DNA of 64,000 nucleotides from Collimonas rhizosphaerae (GTDB taxonomy: Bacteria > Pseudomonadota > Gammaproteobacteria > Burkholderiales > Burkholderiaceae_D): NCBI RefSeq assembly GCF_038896935.1, contig NZ_JBANDC010000006.1, forward strand, positions 186,001-250,000, given 5' to 3'. The notes under the pieces are model-generated. The model worked only from the letters and a program-made list of their open reading frames with translations, was not told the origin of the DNA and searched no databases. Numbering within the stretch: the stretch's first letter is position 1; every line of letters begins with the position of its first letter. Below are positions 25,219-34,242 of the stretch, piece by piece. The translations under genes were made by a program, and so were the position numbers.

Positions 25219-25537
25219 GAACAGTCCTACGAGAGAGTTCCGAAAAGCTGGGGGTGCTGCGTGGTCGCGGCGCGGTTCAATACCGGTGGCTAACGACCCG
25301 TCGACCTGAAACAGTTTGTCAGAAGAAAGTAAAAAGGTGCAAAGACTGCAACTCTGGGGGAGTTAAAAATCGCTGCGCGATGGATCAGCGCGATTTTACA
25401 TGGAAATGCGCTTGCTTAGGTACGGCTGACACGCCAATAATCATGCGATGTTGCGTAGATATATCAATGCCGGGAAGATGGTTATCCTGACAGCGGTTTC
25501 CCTCACTACGCCCACAAGCCTTCAAAGGATAAACGGA
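25219..25537. other. Intergenic region, argB upstream / CWC gene upstream
   Basis: This 319-bp gap between divergent genes shows no convincing ORF. An imperfect hairpin AAAATCGCTG...CAGCGCGATTTT spans about 25367-25399; it has no functional assignment. Promoters for both genes probably lie here, but I could not pick clear -35/-10 pairs. Confidence 0.4.
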
Positions 25538-25744
25538 ATGGCGCAATGTCCCGCCTGCCGGCAACAGTTCTCCTGCGGCGCCAGCCAGCATGCGAGCCAG
25601 CCCTGCTGGTGCAGCCGCCTGCCGCCGCTGGGCGGCGCCAGCCTCACGGCGGCAGGATGTTATTGCCCGGATTGCCTGCAGCGCCTGCTGCGGCACGAAC
25701 AAAAACAGGCACAAGAACCGGCCGCTGGAAAAACCTTGCCCTAA
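25538..25744 (+). CDS. Small cysteine-rich CWC protein
   Basis: The ATG at 25538 gives 68 residues with the CWC-family layout: CPAC near the N-terminus, FSCGAS, a PCWCSRLPP box, then CYCPDCLQRLLR. Eight cysteines in pairs suggest zinc binding. It is cytosolic (no signal) and convergent with the SPOR gene. A longer frame from 25448 would add a hydrophobic stretch with no ribosome site. Function unknown. Confidence 0.72.
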   Translation: MAQCPACRQQFSCGASQHASQPCWCSRLPPLGGASLTAAGCYCPDCLQRLLRHEQKQAQEPAAGKTLP

Positions 25745-25747
25745 GGA

Positions 25748-26440
25748 CTAAGGGCAGCTGCGCACTTCCTGGGCAGGAAAATCCAGCTTGATCTTGTCGA
25801 AGGCAAGCTTGGCGTCGCCGCCCAGGTCGCGCAGCTGGAACGCCACCTTGCTGGAACTGACGCTGCGCGTGCCGACCTTGGCGCCGCTCAAGCCGCGCTT
25901 GGCCAGGCTGGCGACCTGCTTTTGCGCCGCTTCGTCGGTCTTGAAAATGCCCAGTGAAATGCCATAGCGCAGCGGACTCGAATCCTGGATCACGAAAAAG
26001 TCGCTGATCCCCAGCCGGCGCACCTCGTCGGCCTTGGCGTCGGCCGCTTCCTTGCTGCCCAGCGACGGCAGGTAGACCATGTGGCTAGCCACTTCCTGGG
26101 TTTCACGGCGGACAAATTTGACGGCCGGCACGCGTTCCGCCAGCTGGCTCGAAAAACGCCGCGCTTCGGCCGCGGTGAAATTGCCGACTTCGGTGCAGGC
26201 CACCGGCGCCAGTTCAGCGGCCGTGGGCGCCGGCGCCAGCGCGGCGCTGGCGAGCGAGGCAACCGCAGCCGGGGCCATAACGTTCTCGGCCGCGGTCATC
26301 CTGATCTTGTCCGGCTGCAGCTGCCTGCCGATGCGCGCCGGCTCCCTGCCGTCGCTGTAGAGCGCGCCGAGATAGCCTTTTTGCATGGCAAACAAGGCGG
26401 CATTCGCCAATAACAACAGCCAGAAAATTATTTTCAACAT
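25748..26440 (-). CDS. SPOR-domain membrane protein
   Basis: The 230-residue protein has one N-terminal membrane anchor (IIFWLLLLANAALFAMQ), a linker of about 100 Ala/Pro-rich residues and a C-terminal SPOR-like domain (about 145-215: MVYLPSLGSKEAADAKADEV, ISLGIFKTDEAAQKQVASL). SPOR domains bind denuded glycan strands at the septum. In Burkholderiales this gene regularly follows birA-coaX; here it is 3 bp after coaX, so co-transcribed. Confidence 0.82.
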   Translation of the reverse strand: MLKIIFWLLLLANAALFAMQKGYLGALYSDGREPARIGRQLQPDKIRMTAAENVMAPAAVASLASAALAPAPTAAELAPVACTEVGNFTAAEARRFSSQLAERVPAVKFVRRETQEVASHMVYLPSLGSKEAADAKADEVRRLGISDFFVIQDSSPLRYGISLGIFKTDEAAQKQVASLAKRGLSGAKVGTRSVSSSKVAFQLRDLGGDAKLAFDKIKLDFPAQEVRSCP

Positions 26441-26443
26441 GGT

Positions 26444-27211
26444 TCAGATAGTTGCCGCGGCAGTTTGTAGACCGATCAATACCAGATTATCAACTGTTTC
26501 GTGGGCGATGGACAGGTAGGGCGCCACCAGCGCCGCCGAACCGCCGGCCACGACACAAAGTATATGCGCGCCAGATTGCCGGCCCAGCAACGCAAAGGCC
26601 CGTTCGATGGCGCCGACCTGGGCGTTGATGCAGCCGCTGATGATGGCGTCGTCGGTGTTGTCGGCAAACAGCGTGTTGACTTGCACATGGTCCGTCACAT
26701 GCGGCAATCGCGCGGTGCTGCGCGCCAGCGAGGTCGCCATCAAGCCCAGCCCCGGCAGTATCATGCCGCCGCTGAACACGCCGTCGGCGCTGACCGCATC
26801 GATGGTGGTCGCCGTGCCGCAGGTGGCGACCAGCAGGGTCTGCTGCGGAAACAGGCGTTGCGCGCCGAGCGCTGCGGCAAAGCGGTCGCATCCGAGCTGC
26901 GCCGGGTCGCGGTAAGCGTTGCGCAGGCCGGCCAGCTGCGGCAGCGAAACAAACCAGTGGGGCCGCACGGCAGCGCCGAAAACCGTCTCCAGCAACGTCT
27001 GCAGACGCTCTTGCACATGTTCGCCAGCAACGTTCGAAACCAGTATGCGCGTCACCGCCAGCTTGCGCCAGCGTTCGCTCAGCGCCACCAGTTCGCCCAG
27101 CGCCGTCGAACCGCTGTCGAGCCACGCGCCCGCCAGGTCGCCTGGCTGCGGCATGGCCGTAAGCGCCCATTTGATGCGGGTATTGCCGACATCGATCAAC
27201 AGCATGCCCAT
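26444..27211 (-). CDS. coaX: Type III pantothenate kinase
   Basis: The 255-residue protein has the ASKHA-fold motifs of CoaX: LLIDVGNTRIKWAL (phosphate 1), the LGCDRFAAALGA substrate loop and ATCGTATTIDAVSADG (phosphate 2), ending with the adenosine motif VVAGGSAALV. It phosphorylates pantothenate, the first step to coenzyme A, and typically needs a monovalent cation and is not inhibited by CoA. It sits 3 bp after birA and 3 bp before the SPOR gene. Confidence 0.95.
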   Translation of the reverse strand: MGMLLIDVGNTRIKWALTAMPQPGDLAGAWLDSGSTALGELVALSERWRKLAVTRILVSNVAGEHVQERLQTLLETVFGAAVRPHWFVSLPQLAGLRNAYRDPAQLGCDRFAAALGAQRLFPQQTLLVATCGTATTIDAVSADGVFSGGMILPGLGLMATSLARSTARLPHVTDHVQVNTLFADNTDDAIISGCINAQVGAIERAFALLGRQSGAHILCVVAGGSAALVAPYLSIAHETVDNLVLIGLQTAAATI

Positions 27212-27214
27212 GGT

Positions 27215-28057
27215 TCAGTCTTCCTTCGGCCGCAATGAAATGTCGCCGGCCATGATCGCAATCGGGCTGCTGCCGCCATCGGTTTGCAGCAGCAGGCGTC
27301 CGATCTGGTCGATACCCAGCGCGCGGCCTTCATGCAGCGTCTTGCCCTGGTCCAGGATCAGCACCTGCTGGCCGGCAAACGCATGCAGCCGGTTCCAGCG
27401 CTCGACGAAAGCCGCCAGGCCGGCGTTTTCGAATTGCCGCATGGTCTGCGCCAGCGCGCTGAGCAGCGATCCAAGCAGCAGGTCGCGGTCCTGCGCCGCC
27501 GCCGCCGGCAGGCTGGCGGTGCGGCGCCCGATCTGTTCCTGCAGCTGTTCCGGCATGGCGAGATTGATGCCGATGCCGACCACCGCCCATAGCTGCTGGT
27601 CCGGCGCGGTCGCGGTTTCGATCAGGATGCCGGCCAGCTTGCGGCCGCCTTGCAAGACATCGTTCGGCCATTTCAGCTGGACCTCGACGCCGAAATCGGC
27701 CAGGGTCTCGGCAATCGCCACGCCCACCGCCAGCGGCAGGCCGACCAGCGTTTGCAACGGCGCGGCAAACGGCCAGGCCAGCGAAAACGTCAGCGCCGCC
27801 GACGGCGCCGTCAGCCACGCGCGGCCGGCGCGGCCGCGGCCGGCAGTCTGCGTCTGCGCCGCCAGCAAGGTCGGCGCGCCGAGCGCCCTGGAGCGGTCAC
27901 CGCTGGCGACGCGCGCCAGCAGGTCAGCATTGGTGGAGCCGGTCTCGGCCACTACCTCGACCCTGCACTGTTCAGCGTGGTAGCCGGCAAATGCGGTGAT
28001 GCGGGCGGCCGACAAATGGCTCGCGGGCGAAATTGGTGCAATAAATTGGACAGTCAT
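27215..28057 (-). CDS. birA: Biotin--[acetyl-CoA-carboxylase] ligase (monofunctional)
   Basis: The ATG at 28057 was chosen over 28117 because the extra 20 residues are unlike the family. The 280-residue protein carries the catalytic domain GRGRAGRAWLTAP (biotinoyl-AMP loop), LKWPNDVLQGGRKLAG and the small C-terminal SH3-like domain. It has no N-terminal winged helix, so it is a group I ligase lacking repressor function. It attaches biotin to the biotin carboxyl carrier protein. It leads the birA-coaX-SPOR operon. Confidence 0.92.
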   Translation of the reverse strand: MTVQFIAPISPASHLSAARITAFAGYHAEQCRVEVVAETGSTNADLLARVASGDRSRALGAPTLLAAQTQTAGRGRAGRAWLTAPSAALTFSLAWPFAAPLQTLVGLPLAVGVAIAETLADFGVEVQLKWPNDVLQGGRKLAGILIETATAPDQQLWAVVGIGINLAMPEQLQEQIGRRTASLPAAAAQDRDLLLGSLLSALAQTMRQFENAGLAAFVERWNRLHAFAGQQVLILDQGKTLHEGRALGIDQIGRLLLQTDGGSSPIAIMAGDISLRPKED

Positions 28058-28264
28058 GCCGCGCATTGTAGCGGGAGTTATGCCGGAATGCGGCTCGCCA
28101 TGCGCGGGATTCCCCATGAAAACACAATAAAAAACAACGGCGCCGCTAATCCGTATGGCATATTTCTCTGGAAACCGTTAAATCGCTTGTCCGAGCGGCG
28201 TTTCCGGCCGGGTTTTATCACTGCCGTAATAGTCTGGAAAGCAATTCTCCCTTAAACTGACACG

Positions 28265-29389
28265 ATGCCGAACCCAGATTCCACTACTCCTGTTCTCGAT
28301 CTTAAAGATGGCAGCCTGGTAGCCGCCCGCGGCAACTGGCAGGTGCATGCCTTGACGCAGCCGGGGGTGATCTGGGAATTGCAGGCCAAGCTGAGAAAAC
28401 TGGGCGGGAAAAACGACGCATTGCGCTGGGATTTGTCGGGGATCGGCACGCTGGACCATATCGGCGCGCAATTTCTGTGGAACGCATGGGGCAAAACCCG
28501 GCCCAGGCAACTGACCTTGGCGCCGCAGCACCGCGATTTTTTCCAGCGCCTGGCCAGCGCCGGCACCCTGGCATTACCGCCCAAGCCGCCGCGCCGCCGC
28601 CTGCTCAACGTGATTTACGACATCGGCGCCGAGATGCTGGAGCATGTGTCCGGCTTTATCACCCTGCTGGGACAACTGGTGCTGGATTTCCTGCGCATGG
28701 TGCGCGCGCCGCAGCGGGCGCCGTGGAAAGAGATTTCCGCCAACGTCTACCACGTCGGCTACCAGGCGCTGGGAATTACGGCGCTGGTCGGCTTCCTGAT
28801 CGGCGTGGTGCTGTCGTTCCTGTCGGCACAGCAATTGCATACCTTTGGCGGCGATATCTACCTGGTGAACATCCTCGGCATGAGCATTATCCGCGAACTG
28901 GGGCCGTTGCTGGCGGCGATCCTGGTGGCCGGCCGCTCCGGCTCGGCGATCACCGCACAGCTGGGCGTGATGCGCGTGACCGAAGAACTCGACGCGATGC
29001 TGGTGATGGGCTTGCCGCACGGCTTCCGGCTGATCTTGCCGCGCGTGCTCGCGTTGCTGGTGGCGATGCCCTTGCTGGTCATCTGGACCGACGCCATCGC
29101 GCTGCTGGGCGGGATGGTCGCCGCGCAGTTGCAGCTGGGTTTGTCGCCGACTTATTTCCTGCAGCAGTTGCCGAACGCAGTGCCGCTGCCCAATTACCTG
29201 ATCGGCCTCGGCAAAGGCGCGGTGTTCGGCGGCCTGATTGCGATGGTGGCCTGTTATTTCGGCCTGCGCATCGAACCGAATACGGAAAGCCTGGGGCACG
29301 GCACCACCACCTCGGTGGTGACCGCCATCACCATCGTGATCGTGGCCGATGCGGTGTTTGCGATCATTTTCAGCGGCGTGGGATTCTGA
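28265..29389 (+). CDS. Mce/Mla-type ABC permease fused to an N-terminal STAS domain
   Basis: This 374-residue protein has a STAS-like domain over residues 1-110 (DALRWDLSGIGTLDHIGAQF is the core) and an MlaE/YrbE permease from about 120 (ITALVGFLIGVVLSFLSAQQ, IRELGPLLAAILVAGRSGSA, MGLPHGFRLILPRVLALL). In the E. coli Mla system the STAS protein MlaB and permease MlaE are separate; here they are one chain. It forms the inner-membrane part of a phospholipid/lipid transporter with the ATPase encoded next. The stop overlaps the next start. Confidence 0.88.
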   Translation: MPNPDSTTPVLDLKDGSLVAARGNWQVHALTQPGVIWELQAKLRKLGGKNDALRWDLSGIGTLDHIGAQFLWNAWGKTRPRQLTLAPQHRDFFQRLASAGTLALPPKPPRRRLLNVIYDIGAEMLEHVSGFITLLGQLVLDFLRMVRAPQRAPWKEISANVYHVGYQALGITALVGFLIGVVLSFLSAQQLHTFGGDIYLVNILGMSIIRELGPLLAAILVAGRSGSAITAQLGVMRVTEELDAMLVMGLPHGFRLILPRVLALLVAMPLLVIWTDAIALLGGMVAAQLQLGLSPTYFLQQLPNAVPLPNYLIGLGKGAVFGGLIAMVACYFGLRIEPNTESLGHGTTTSVVTAITIVIVADAVFAIIFSGVGF

Positions 29390-30159
29390 TGGCCGAGCAC
29401 GCACCCATCATCGAGGTCGACAAGCTCTGGACCCAGTTCGGCCAGGCGGTGATCCACCAGGACCTGGACCTGCGCATAGAAGCCGGCGAGATCGTCGGCC
29501 TGGTGGGAGGCTCCGGTTCCGGCAAGACCACGCTGGTGCGCCAGATACTCGGGCTGAACCGGCCGACCAAGGGCAAGGTGATGGTGTTCGGCACCGATAT
29601 CAGCCAGGCCGATGTCGACCAGATGTACGCGCTGCAAAACCGCTGGGGCATGCTGTTCCAGCAGGGCGCCCTGTTTTCGGCGCTGACCGTCCTCGACAAC
29701 GTGGCGCTGCCGATGCGCGAGTTGCGCGCCTTGCCGGACCGGCTGATCAGGGACGCCGCCCTGCTCAAGCTGCAGATGGCCGGCATCGGCCCTGAACATG
29801 CGCTGAAAATGCCGTCCGACCTGTCCGGCGGCATGGTCAAGCGGGTGGCCCTGGCGCGTGCGCTGGCGCTGGAACCGGAACTGCTGTTTCTCGACGAACC
29901 GACGGCCGGGCTCGATCCGGCATCGTCGGCCGCTTTTATCGAACTGATCCGTTCGCTGCACAAAGACATGCGCCTGACGGTAGTGATGATCACCCACGAC
30001 CTGGAGCCGCTGCTGGCGTTGTCGACCAAGATCGCGGTGCTGGCGGACAAGCATGTGATCGCCTACGACACGCCGGAGCGCGTGATGAAAGTGCGGCATC
30101 CGTTCATCGAAACATTTTTTCTTACTGCTAACCGTTTTGAGCATGAAACTTGCGGATAA
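29389..30159 (+). CDS. Mla-type ABC transporter ATPase
   Basis: ATG 29389 overlaps the permease stop (TGATG), giving 256 residues. Walker A GGSGSGKTT, Q-loop MLFQQGALF, signature LSGGMVKRVALARAL, Walker B LLFLDEPTAGLD and H-loop ITHD are intact. It matches MlaF-like ATPases energising lipid transport with the STAS-fused permease. It is followed after 27 bp by the MCE-domain gene. Confidence 0.92.
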   Translation: MAEHAPIIEVDKLWTQFGQAVIHQDLDLRIEAGEIVGLVGGSGSGKTTLVRQILGLNRPTKGKVMVFGTDISQADVDQMYALQNRWGMLFQQGALFSALTVLDNVALPMRELRALPDRLIRDAALLKLQMAGIGPEHALKMPSDLSGGMVKRVALARALALEPELLFLDEPTAGLDPASSAAFIELIRSLHKDMRLTVVMITHDLEPLLALSTKIAVLADKHVIAYDTPERVMKVRHPFIETFFLTANRFEHETCG

Positions 30160-30186
30160 ATGCAGAAAGCGTAAATAGGAAGTCTT

Positions 30187-31134
30187 ATGGAAAATAAAGC
30201 GCATGCCCTGATCGCCGGACTGTTCACGGTGGCCTTGCTGATCGCGGCGCTGTTCGGCGTCATGTGGTTCAACAGCGACCGGGTGGAACGGATCCCTTAC
30301 CAAATCGCCACCAAGCTGTCGGTGCCGGGCCTCAATCCGCAAGCCGACGTGCGTTACCGCGGCCTGGATGCCGGCAAGGTCGACACCATCACCTTCGATC
30401 CGAAATCGCCGGGGCAGATCCTGATCAAGATCAAGGTCAATCCGGATACGCCGATGACGCAATCCACCTTCGCCACCCTGGGCTACCAGGGCGTGACCGG
30501 GATCGCCTATATCCAGCTCGACGACGACGGCAGCAAGCCGCTCAAGCTCGACAGCAGCAAGCAGCACCTGGCGCGCATAGAGCTGCGGCCGAGCCTGTTC
30601 GACAACCTGCAGAGCAAGGGCGCGGTGATTCTGTCGCGCGCCAACGATACGGTGGAAAGACTGAACAGCCTGCTCGATCCCGAGAACCAGAAAACCATGG
30701 TGAAAGCGTTCAGCGACGTCAGCAAGACCGTCAACGAATACCAGGGCATCCCGCAGCAGCTGCAGCCGACCCTGAACCAGCTGCCGGCCCTGACCAGCCA
30801 GCTGAACCAGGCGCTGGCCTCGGTCACGGCGCTGTCCAACAACATGATGGTGCTCAGCAAGAACCTCAACACCTTGACCGCCAGCCTGCAAGGACCGGAC
30901 GGCGCTGTCGCCAACCTGGCCGGGGCGGTGCAGAATATCGGCTCGGTCGCCAATGGCGTCGAATACGATACGCTGCCGCGTTTCAATGTGCTGACCACGG
31001 AAGCGCGCTCGTCGATGCGCAGCCTGAACCAGACCCTGGACCATCTCAACCAGCAGCCGCAAAGCATCCTGTTCGGCAGCAAGCCGCTGCCTCCCGGACC
31101 CGGCGAAGCGGGTTTTGTCGCCCCAGGAAAATAA
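30187..31134 (+). CDS. MCE-domain protein (MlaD/PqiB-like)
   Basis: The 315-residue protein has one N-terminal transmembrane helix (LIAGLFTVALLIAALFGVMWF), then a single MCE domain (about residues 38-115, PQADVRYRGLDAGKVDTITF and GVTGIAYIQLDD) and a long helical C-terminal region. MCE rings bridge the periplasm and carry lipid. The long helix-rich tail (over 150 residues) is larger than in E. coli MlaD (183 residues total) and resembles the extended tail of longer Mce proteins. AGGAAG precedes the start. Confidence 0.88.
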   Translation: MENKAHALIAGLFTVALLIAALFGVMWFNSDRVERIPYQIATKLSVPGLNPQADVRYRGLDAGKVDTITFDPKSPGQILIKIKVNPDTPMTQSTFATLGYQGVTGIAYIQLDDDGSKPLKLDSSKQHLARIELRPSLFDNLQSKGAVILSRANDTVERLNSLLDPENQKTMVKAFSDVSKTVNEYQGIPQQLQPTLNQLPALTSQLNQALASVTALSNNMMVLSKNLNTLTASLQGPDGAVANLAGAVQNIGSVANGVEYDTLPRFNVLTTEARSSMRSLNQTLDHLNQQPQSILFGSKPLPPGPGEAGFVAPGK

Positions 31135-31186
31135 ACATTCGCGCGGCAGAGATCGCACTCTGCCGCCAACCGATTAAAGGCATGCC

Positions 31187-31789
31187 ATGACCGCTATCTT
31201 GAAAACCCTGTCGTCGTTCCTTGCGATTGCCCTGGTCGCGGGCTGCGCCAGCAAGGTCGACGCGCCGACCCAATACGACCTCGGCCTGCTGCCTCCCGCA
31301 GCCGCGACCGCCGCGCCAGCCTTGCCCGCCGTCAGCGTGGCCGACGTCAATGCGCCGGCCTGGCTGGACAACAACATGATGTATTTCCGCCTGGCCTACG
31401 CCAACCAGCTGCAGCCCCGGCCATACGCCGCCAGCCGCTGGACCATGCCGCCGGCGCAGCTGTTCCAGCAGCGCCTGAAATCGCGCCTGGCCCAGGCTGG
31501 CGGCACGGTGCTGGCGATGTCGGACGCCGCGCTGAATATTCCTTTGCTGCGCATCGACATGGATGATTTCACGCAAACCTTCGATACTCCCGCGCACAGC
31601 CTGGCGACGCTGCAGGTACGGGCTTCTCTGTTCAACGGCCGCACGCTGCTGGCGCAAAAGAGCTTCAGCCGCCAGGCCGCGACTCCCAGCGCCGACGCCG
31701 CCGGCGCCGCCAGCGCTTTCGTGGCGGCCAATGACGGCGTGATCGATGACCTGATGAGCTGGCTGGCGACAGTGGCGCCGAAAAAATAA
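31187..31789 (+). CDS. ABC transport auxiliary lipoprotein (PqiC-like)
   Basis: The 200-residue protein has a signal peptide and lipobox LVAGC (Cys20), so it is probably an outer-membrane lipoprotein. The rest resembles the ABC-type transport auxiliary family (PqiC/DUF330): YDLGLLPP after the Cys, then LAYANQLQPRPYAASRW and LRIDMDDFTQTFD. Such lipoproteins dock MCE assemblies at the outer membrane. It belongs to the permease-ATPase-MCE operon. Its stop codon overlaps the VanZ start by one base. Confidence 0.85.
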   Translation: MTAILKTLSSFLAIALVAGCASKVDAPTQYDLGLLPPAAATAAPALPAVSVADVNAPAWLDNNMMYFRLAYANQLQPRPYAASRWTMPPAQLFQQRLKSRLAQAGGTVLAMSDAALNIPLLRIDMDDFTQTFDTPAHSLATLQVRASLFNGRTLLAQKSFSRQAATPSADAAGAASAFVAANDGVIDDLMSWLATVAPKK

Positions 31790-32958
31790 TGACGCAACAA
31801 GCAACCGTTTCAAATTCTTCAGCCGCGTCGTCGTTTGCCCGCGTCAGCCTGCTGATCTACCTGCTGCTGATCATCTACGCCAGCTGGTATCCGTTTGCCG
31901 GCTGGCGCGACCTCGGCCTGACCGCCTTCGCCTACCTGGGCGCGCCGCTGCCGCATTACTGGACCGTGTTCGATGTCTGGACCAATATCGCCGGTTACCT
32001 GCCGCTAGGCATGCTGATGGTGCTGTCGTTGCCGCGCTCGCGCCGCTGGTCGCCGTATTGGTCGGTATTGCTGGCGACCCTGGCCGGCATCCTGGTCTCG
32101 GGCGCCATGGAGGCAGTGCAGACTTTCCTGCCGACCCGCGTCGCCTCCAACCTGGACCTGATGACCAACAGCGCCGGCGCCTTGCTCGGCGCGGTGCTGG
32201 GCGTCATCCTGCGGCCGCGCTTCGGCCCCGACAGCCGCTTGCTGCAGCTGCGCGAGCACTGGTTCAACCGTGAAGCCAGCCAGGGCATGGTGGTGGTCGC
32301 GCTGTGGCCGCTGGCGCAGATTTATCCGCTCAGCCACCTGTTCGGCTTCGGCCAGTTCACCTCCATGCTGTCGACCTGGCTGTCCGACCTGCTGGAACAG
32401 CCGATCGACCTGCAAGCCTGGCTGACCAACGATATCCAGTTCAGCGCCGACCAGTACTGGCTGACCGAGACCATCATCACCGCCTGCGGCCTGACCGGGG
32501 CCGCCTTGACCTTCCTGATCCTGCTGCGCCAGCAGGCGCCGAAATTGCCGCTGACCTTGCTGCTGGTGTTTCTCACGCTGATGACCAAGATCCTGGCGAC
32601 GGCGCTGCTGTTCGCGCCCGACAACGCCTTCGTCTGGCTGACCCCCGGCTCATTCGGCGGCCTGCTGATCGGCGGCCTCATGCTGAGCGGCCTGGCCTAT
32701 GCGCCGCAGCTGGCGCAACGGCGCCTGGCCGGGCTGACCCTGGCCATATCGCTGTTGCTGGTCAATGTCATGCCGGACAATCCGTATTACACCGAAACCG
32801 TGCAAACCTGGTCGCAGGGGAAATTCCTGAACTTCAACGGCGTCGCCCAGTTCCTGGCCCTGCTGTGGCCGTTCTGCACGCTGTGGTTCCTGTTCCATCC
32901 GATGCACAAGCGGCGCCGCGAGCTGGCGCAGCGCGACTCGCGGCAGCCCCGCTCCTGA
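31789..32958 (+). CDS. VanZ-family membrane protein
   Basis: The 389-residue protein carries a VanZ-like domain in the N-terminal 130 residues (YASWYPFAGWRD, WTNIAGYLPLGMLM, SGAMEAVQTFLPTRVASNLD) with several membrane helices, then a second helical membrane half of about 220 residues. About ten hydrophobic segments are visible overall. VanZ homologues are linked to teicoplanin resistance and envelope functions, but a role in betaproteobacteria is unproven. Overlap with the lipoprotein gene suggests co-expression with the lipid transport operon. Confidence 0.82.
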   Translation: MTQQATVSNSSAASSFARVSLLIYLLLIIYASWYPFAGWRDLGLTAFAYLGAPLPHYWTVFDVWTNIAGYLPLGMLMVLSLPRSRRWSPYWSVLLATLAGILVSGAMEAVQTFLPTRVASNLDLMTNSAGALLGAVLGVILRPRFGPDSRLLQLREHWFNREASQGMVVVALWPLAQIYPLSHLFGFGQFTSMLSTWLSDLLEQPIDLQAWLTNDIQFSADQYWLTETIITACGLTGAALTFLILLRQQAPKLPLTLLLVFLTLMTKILATALLFAPDNAFVWLTPGSFGGLLIGGLMLSGLAYAPQLAQRRLAGLTLAISLLLVNVMPDNPYYTETVQTWSQGKFLNFNGVAQFLALLWPFCTLWFLFHPMHKRRRELAQRDSRQPRS

Positions 32959-33020
32959 AATCAAAATGGCGGCGGTGTATGATTCCCGTCTGTATTGGTC
33001 AACTATTCCAGAATCCTGCC

Positions 33021-33341
33021 ATGAGCGATAAGCCGTTTTACGAACACCACGTATTTTTTTGCCTGAACCAGCGCGAACCGGGCGAACGCGTCTGCTGCGC
33101 CAACGCCGGCGCCCAGGCCGCGCAGGAGCATGCCAAGCGCCGCGTCAAGCAGCTCGGCCTGGCCGGCGAAGGCAAGGTGCGGATCAACAAGGCCGGCTGC
33201 CTCGAACGCTGCGAAGAGGGGCCGGCGCTGGTGATTTATCCTGAAGGCGTCTGGTACACCTACGTCGACAATGAAGACATCGACGAAATCATCGATGTCC
33301 ATATCGTCGGCGGCAAGATTGTCGAACGCCTCAAAATCTAA
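33021..33341 (+). CDS. Thioredoxin-like 2Fe-2S ferredoxin
   Basis: The 106-residue protein has the four-cysteine pattern of thioredoxin-like [2Fe-2S] ferredoxins: HHVFFCLNQREPGERVCC early on and INKAGCLERCEEGPALVIYPE about 40 residues later. The C-terminal VWYTYVDNEDIDEIIDVHI is also typical. It is a small soluble electron carrier; the partner is not evident. It sits 62 bp after VanZ and 42 bp before the hydrolase gene, the usual Burkholderiales order. Confidence 0.88.
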   Translation: MSDKPFYEHHVFFCLNQREPGERVCCANAGAQAAQEHAKRRVKQLGLAGEGKVRINKAGCLERCEEGPALVIYPEGVWYTYVDNEDIDEIIDVHIVGGKIVERLKI

Positions 33342-33383
33342 GCAACACGCATTCCGTCGCCATCAATCAGAACCATCAATGCA

Positions 33384-34019
33384 ATGAACGCCCAAACGCT
33401 TCCCTTTTTCATCGCCGGCGCTGTCGGCCAGCTCGAATGCGCGCTAGACCTGCCCGATCCTTCAACCTTCGCCGCGCCGCGCGGCCTGGCGCTGGTGGCG
33501 CATCCCCATCCGCTGTTCGGCGGCACCATGGACAACAAGGTAGTGCATACGCTGGCGCGCGGTTTCCTGGCGCTGGGTTATGCCACGGTGCGCATGAATT
33601 TCCGCGGCGTCGGCAAATCCGAAGGCGTGCATGACGAAGGGCGCGGCGAAACCGACGATATGGCGCTGCTGCTGGCCCACATGCGCCAGCAGTATCGCGA
33701 CCTGCCGCTGGTGCTCGGCGGATTCTCGTTCGGCACTTTCGTCCAGGCGCAATTGCAGCAGCGCCTGAACCAGGCCGGCACGCCGGCCGACCGGCTGGTG
33801 CTGGTCGGCACCGCCGCCGGCAAATGGCCGATGCCGACCGTGCCGGCCGACACCATCCTGATCCACGGCGAGCTGGACGATACGATTCCGCTCGCTGCCG
33901 TATTCGAATGGGCGCGTCCGCAAGACATCCCGGTAATCGTGATTCCCGGCGCCGATCATTTTTTTCATCGCCGGCTGCAACATATCAAGAATCTCATGGT
34001 CGAAATGTGGCGTCGCTAA
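33384..34019 (+). CDS. Alpha/beta hydrolase (COG2945-like)
   Basis: The 211-residue protein has the HPHPLFGGTMDNKVV loop, the RMNFRGVGKSEG strand-loop, nucleophile elbow GFSFGTF (G-x-S-x-G) and a C-terminal PGADHFFHRRL His. An Asp is in the LIHGELDDTIPL segment. Together these give a plausible Ser-Asp-His triad. The substrate is unknown, with esters or thioesters likely. It follows the ferredoxin gene and precedes the D,D-carboxypeptidase gene. Confidence 0.88.
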   Translation: MNAQTLPFFIAGAVGQLECALDLPDPSTFAAPRGLALVAHPHPLFGGTMDNKVVHTLARGFLALGYATVRMNFRGVGKSEGVHDEGRGETDDMALLLAHMRQQYRDLPLVLGGFSFGTFVQAQLQQRLNQAGTPADRLVLVGTAAGKWPMPTVPADTILIHGELDDTIPLAAVFEWARPQDIPVIVIPGADHFFHRRLQHIKNLMVEMWRR

Positions 34020-34088
34020 AAGACGCGGTTTAAAGACGATGCAAGCATGCTGGCATAGTGTTTAAGCCGTCCGGGGAGGCAGTGGGGC

Positions 34089-34094
34089 TATAAT
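34089..34094 (+). promoter_or_regulatory. Candidate -10 element TATAAT upstream of the D,D-carboxypeptidase gene
   Basis: A perfect TATAAT lies about 149 bp upstream of the start at 34243. No good -35 hexamer is seen at 16-18 bp, so this is only a tentative promoter. Confidence 0.3.
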
Positions 34095-34242
34095 TCTGTC
34101 GGCATGGTTGTATGCGGTTGTTTGCTTGCCGCCTCCGCTTACGCATTTTTCAACCCCTTAAGCAGATAAAGTTGCTCATCGTCTACACCAGTTGTTCACA
34201 TGATGCAGCTCTATCGCTACTGATTTCATTACTCGATACTCC

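Noticed and set aside
29254..31158. Open frame of 634 codons on the - strand
   Set aside because: It is antisense to the permease, ATPase and MCE genes, which have clear motifs. Its length reflects high GC at third positions, and its product is Gln/His/Arg-rich with no family features.
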